A DNA stretch of 64,000 bases, from the NCBI GenBank assembly GCA_934725855.1, contig CAKVCL010000008.1:41325-105324 (forward strand). Direction: 5' to 3'. The position numbers and the translations under genes were made by a program. The notes beneath the pieces were generated by a model, which searched no databases, was not told the origin of the DNA, and worked only from the letters and a program-made list of their open reading frames with translations. Within the stretch, counting starts at the first letter, position 1. Each line of letters starts with the position of its first letter. This DNA is from an uncultured Cellulosilyticum sp. (GTDB lineage Bacteria > Bacillota > Clostridia > Lachnospirales > Cellulosilyticaceae). Of the stretch, positions 62,300 to 64,000 are shown in pieces.

Positions 62300-62656
62300 T
62301 CAATTTATCATCAAAAGAAAAATACATATCACAGCGCTTATAGCCCCAGTCAATATGACATGATGCCTGAATTGCATATAAAATGCATTTCCTTTATTTT
62401 CCCAGTATCCATGTTGCTCCAATAATTGCTTTCCCTGTGCATTTGTTTCAATATCCTTACCCTTAAGCCAGTCCGAAACATCATCAATCCCAGAAGTATC
62501 TTCCTTTGCAGCAATCTCTGTCATAAGATTCATTTTACACTTATAATCTTCATAAAACACATATGTGGTAAAGCAGTTCAATACTACAAAAAACAATATG
62601 ACAGGCAATCCCACTGACAACATCACCGTGAGCTTCTTCTGATATCGCTTTGTCAC
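62300..62656 (-). pseudogene. N-terminal fragment of a sensor histidine kinase
   Basis: 118 codons from GTG 62656, behind AGGAGG (62663-62668), giving MTKRYQKKLTVMLSVGLPVI. One transmembrane helix, a short extracellular loop of about 70 residues and most of a second helix (VILTGAISAVICIFLLMI) follow, then a stop where the IS30 end begins. All kinase domains are missing. The start overlaps the extended reading frame of the response regulator upstream, its former partner. Confidence 0.72.
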
Positions 62657-63344
62657 TGTTGTACCTCCTGATTCCATATATATACCCAAGCCCTCTGATG
62701 TTCTTTATATAAACCGGTGCAGCCGGATTGTCTTCGATTTTCTCACGGATTCTTCTGATATTGACAGCTATCGTATTGTCATCCACAAAATCTCCATCCA
62801 GATCAAACACATTTTCTAATATTTGTGTTTTTGAAAGAATCTGTTTCGGATTTTGCAGAAAAAAGGTCAGCATTTTCAGCTCCGTTTTTGTCAGACTAAT
62901 TTCCCGATTCTTTATCAGGACCTTCATTTCGCCTGAGATAAATACGATATCTCCTGAAATCATCTTTCCAGCTTCCGGTTTCTCCTGTCTGCGGCGGAAA
63001 TGTGCTTCTATTTTCAGAAGAAGCATCGAAAGACTGAACGGCTTTGTAATATAATCATCTGCCCCAGCTTCGTATCCCATAACCTGGTCCATCTCCTGAT
63101 CAAGTGCTGTAAGACAAATAATGTATGCATTTTGATTACACCTCATCCACCTTACAAATTCCAGTCCATTCCCATCTGGAAGATTCACATCACAGATGGT
63201 AACATCCACATGATTATCACTTGCAATTCTTTTCGCTTCTCTTATTGATTCTGCTGAAAAAACTTGATATCCGGATTTTTTCAGTGAAAATGTAATTCCA
63301 CGATTTAAATTTTCATCATCTTCAACAACAAGTATACTTGGCAT
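62550..63344 (-). CDS. OmpR-family response regulator (BceR/VraR-like group) with aberrant C-terminal extension
   Basis: A 264-residue regulator. The receiver has D52 (VTICDVNLPDGNG), acidic pair ED-D at 8-10 and the TKPFSLSML switch region. The winged helix ends LSKTQILENVFDLDGDFVDD, NTIAVNIRRIREKIEDN and IRGLGYIYG. Such regulators usually stop within a few residues of that motif. Here the frame reads on for about 34 residues (RRYNSDKAISEEAHGDVVSG onward) over the start of the kinase gene in another frame, so the original stop was probably lost by a small indel. It likely regulated an adjacent ABC permease; both partners are now broken, so it is an orphan. AAGGAGAGGTGC precedes the start. 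Confidence 0.88.
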   Translation of the reverse strand: MPSILVVEDDENLNRGITFSLKKSGYQVFSAESIREAKRIASDNHVDVTICDVNLPDGNGLEFVRWMRCNQNAYIICLTALDQEMDQVMGYEAGADDYITKPFSLSMLLLKIEAHFRRRQEKPEAGKMISGDIVFISGEMKVLIKNREISLTKTELKMLTFFLQNPKQILSKTQILENVFDLDGDFVDDNTIAVNIRRIREKIEDNPAAPVYIKNIRGLGYIYGIRRYNSDKAISEEAHGDVVSGIACHIVFCSIELLYHICVL

Positions 63345-63553
63345 AGCACATGCACCTCTCCTTGTTAACTATATATGTTTAACCTGAATCCGTGAAGTTA
63401 GTTCTAAATAATTACCAGCTCATCAAATGCAATCTGTTGATACGAATTATGCTAACAAAATCCTACATCTATTCTAAATTCAGTTTCTATAATTGCTGTT
63501 TCACTTAAAAATGGGCGCACTTAATAAAGGTATTTTTTAGGCTTTTTTGCTTC

Positions 63554-64000
63554 TTATTCCGTTATACTAAAATGCTCTTGGCAAAAATCCATAAAGATAT
63601 GTCGCCATACATTGCTTTTGCCCAGTCCCATAATAAGTTGACGAGCATGTGATGTGACGTGGCTTGCCATCATAATCATGTTACCAATTACAGTACGGAG
63701 ACGACGGCGTTTCACTTCTCTCTTTTGATGTGGTGCTCGACCACCAATAGTTCCTTGACCAATCATTCTTAGGATATTGTATGCTATCATTCCAAGTTCA
63801 AGGACAAGCGCATTGGTAGCAAACCTTCCAGATGGAAGACGTTCAAGATCCATATCTGATTTGATTTCACTGTGAAATTGTTCGCATTCACCATGAGCAT
63901 TGATATCTTTGCAGTATTGTTTTGCCATATCAAACCATTCGTCTTTACCTTCACGACGAAGATTACGTTTTATGATAAAGTAACATCCTTCTTCTATTAA
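63554..64000 (-). CDS. IS1380-family transposase, C-terminal part, cut by window edge
   Basis: The frame is open from the window edge at 64000 to the stop at 63554 (148 codons). It contains YFIIKRNLRREGKDEWFDMA, then ECEQFHSEIKSDMDLERLPS and GRFATNALVLELGMIAYNIL, the conserved C-terminal region of IS1380-type DDE transposases. A basic stretch (REVKRRRLRTVIG) follows, and the end is SHARQLIMGLGKS ... CQEHFSITE. This is the 3' end of an insertion sequence that continues to the right. Its terminal repeat should lie between 63360 and 63550, but I could not identify it without the other end. Confidence 0.85.
   Translation of the reverse strand, partial: LIEEGCYFIIKRNLRREGKDEWFDMAKQYCKDINAHGECEQFHSEIKSDMDLERLPSGRFATNALVLELGMIAYNILRMIGQGTIGGRAPHQKREVKRRRLRTVIGNMIMMASHVTSHARQLIMGLGKSNVWRHIFMDFCQEHFSITE

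Larger units (their letters stand above)
61083..62302 (+). mobile_element. IS30-family insertion sequence, left end lost
   Basis: The IS30 transposase lies between two truncated genes on the other strand: a permease on the left and a sensor kinase on the right. The right end probably falls at about 62300, where GTGTTGCACTT followed by ATTTTTTCAATTT (62284-62302) looks like an IS30-type terminal repeat and abuts the broken kinase frame. No matching GTGCAACAC sequence is found near 61083, so the left repeat and transposase start are missing. Between the transposase stop and the right end are two unexplained hairpins. Confidence 0.65.

Noticed and set aside
1-64000. CRISPR array, prophage or complete defence system
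   Set aside because: No regularly spaced repeats, Cas-like proteins or phage structural genes were recognised; mobile content is limited to IS30 and IS1380 pieces and small element remnants at the right end.
1-64000. tRNA, rRNA, tmRNA or other large RNA genes
   Set aside because: No GTTCRANNC-type T-arm followed by a plausible cloverleaf and no rRNA-like conserved blocks were noticed; only the T-box leader was recognisable.

Overview
The window comes from a low-GC, endospore-forming, anaerobic member of the Firmicutes, most likely class Clostridia and probably a Lachnospiraceae or Cellulosilyticum-like lineage (the lineage is inferred). Sporulation and germination genes support this: a SleC-type cortex-lytic enzyme, three Csp-type subtilases, an alpha/beta SASP and a CotE-like peroxiredoxin/chitinase protein. 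Anaerobic metabolism is indicated by the class III ribonucleotide reductase pair nrdD-nrdG. Other markers are a T-box before asnA, strong AAGGAGG-type ribosome binding sites, and frequent hairpin/T-run terminators. No tRNA, rRNA or CRISPR array was seen.

Layout. 1-2.9 kb: end of a type IV pilus operon (pilB, partial pilC). 3.3-4.2 kb: a LytTR regulator with a DUF3021 membrane partner. 4.3-6.1 kb: the GGGtGRT protein with a NifU-like Fe-S scaffold. 6.2-20.5 kb: a secreted M16C peptidase, then a probable germination region with sleC, an ABC ATPase/CARDB protein/MacB-like permease operon, and three tandem csp protease genes. 20.6-36.6 kb: mostly housekeeping genes, namely a DnaQ-like exonuclease, nrdDG, a DMT transporter, T-box-asnA, ung, rrf2-cysK, YitT, a DUF4340 protein, an HD-GYP protein, murI, an NhaC antiporter and a VanY-like carboxypeptidase. 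36.8-44.0 kb: an NfeD-like protein and flotillin, then an envelope protein-quality cluster (PrsA-like foldase, histidine kinase, response regulator, HtrA). 44.1-54.1 kb: putP, an orphan PemK/MazF-like protein, two paralogous purine permeases, truA, a SASP gene and htpG. 54.3-55.9 kb: the CotE-like spore-coat fusion.

From about 56 kb to the right edge the character changes to a decaying accessory region. It holds a GH31 glycosidase pseudogene that has lost the segment where its catalytic residues should lie, and the remnant of an Asp-box protein. It also holds a small CMD/ArsR-C-terminal pair and an ECF-type sigma factor fused to an excisionase-like winged helix. A back-to-back junction of truncated XRE-regulator and MT-A70 methyltransferase fragments follows. 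Next come the remains of a two-component/ABC-permease (peptide-resistance-like) operon interrupted by an IS30-family element, and finally an IS1380-family transposase cut by the window end.

How the genes fit together. Csp proteases are known to activate pro-SleC, which degrades spore cortex, so sleC and the csp operon probably form one germination module although they lie on opposite strands about 4.8 kb apart. The kinase/regulator/PrsA/HtrA block resembles a secretion-stress system. Most other loci are ordinary chromosome genes with readable promoters and terminators. All functional statements rest on recognised motifs and gene context; no database search was run.
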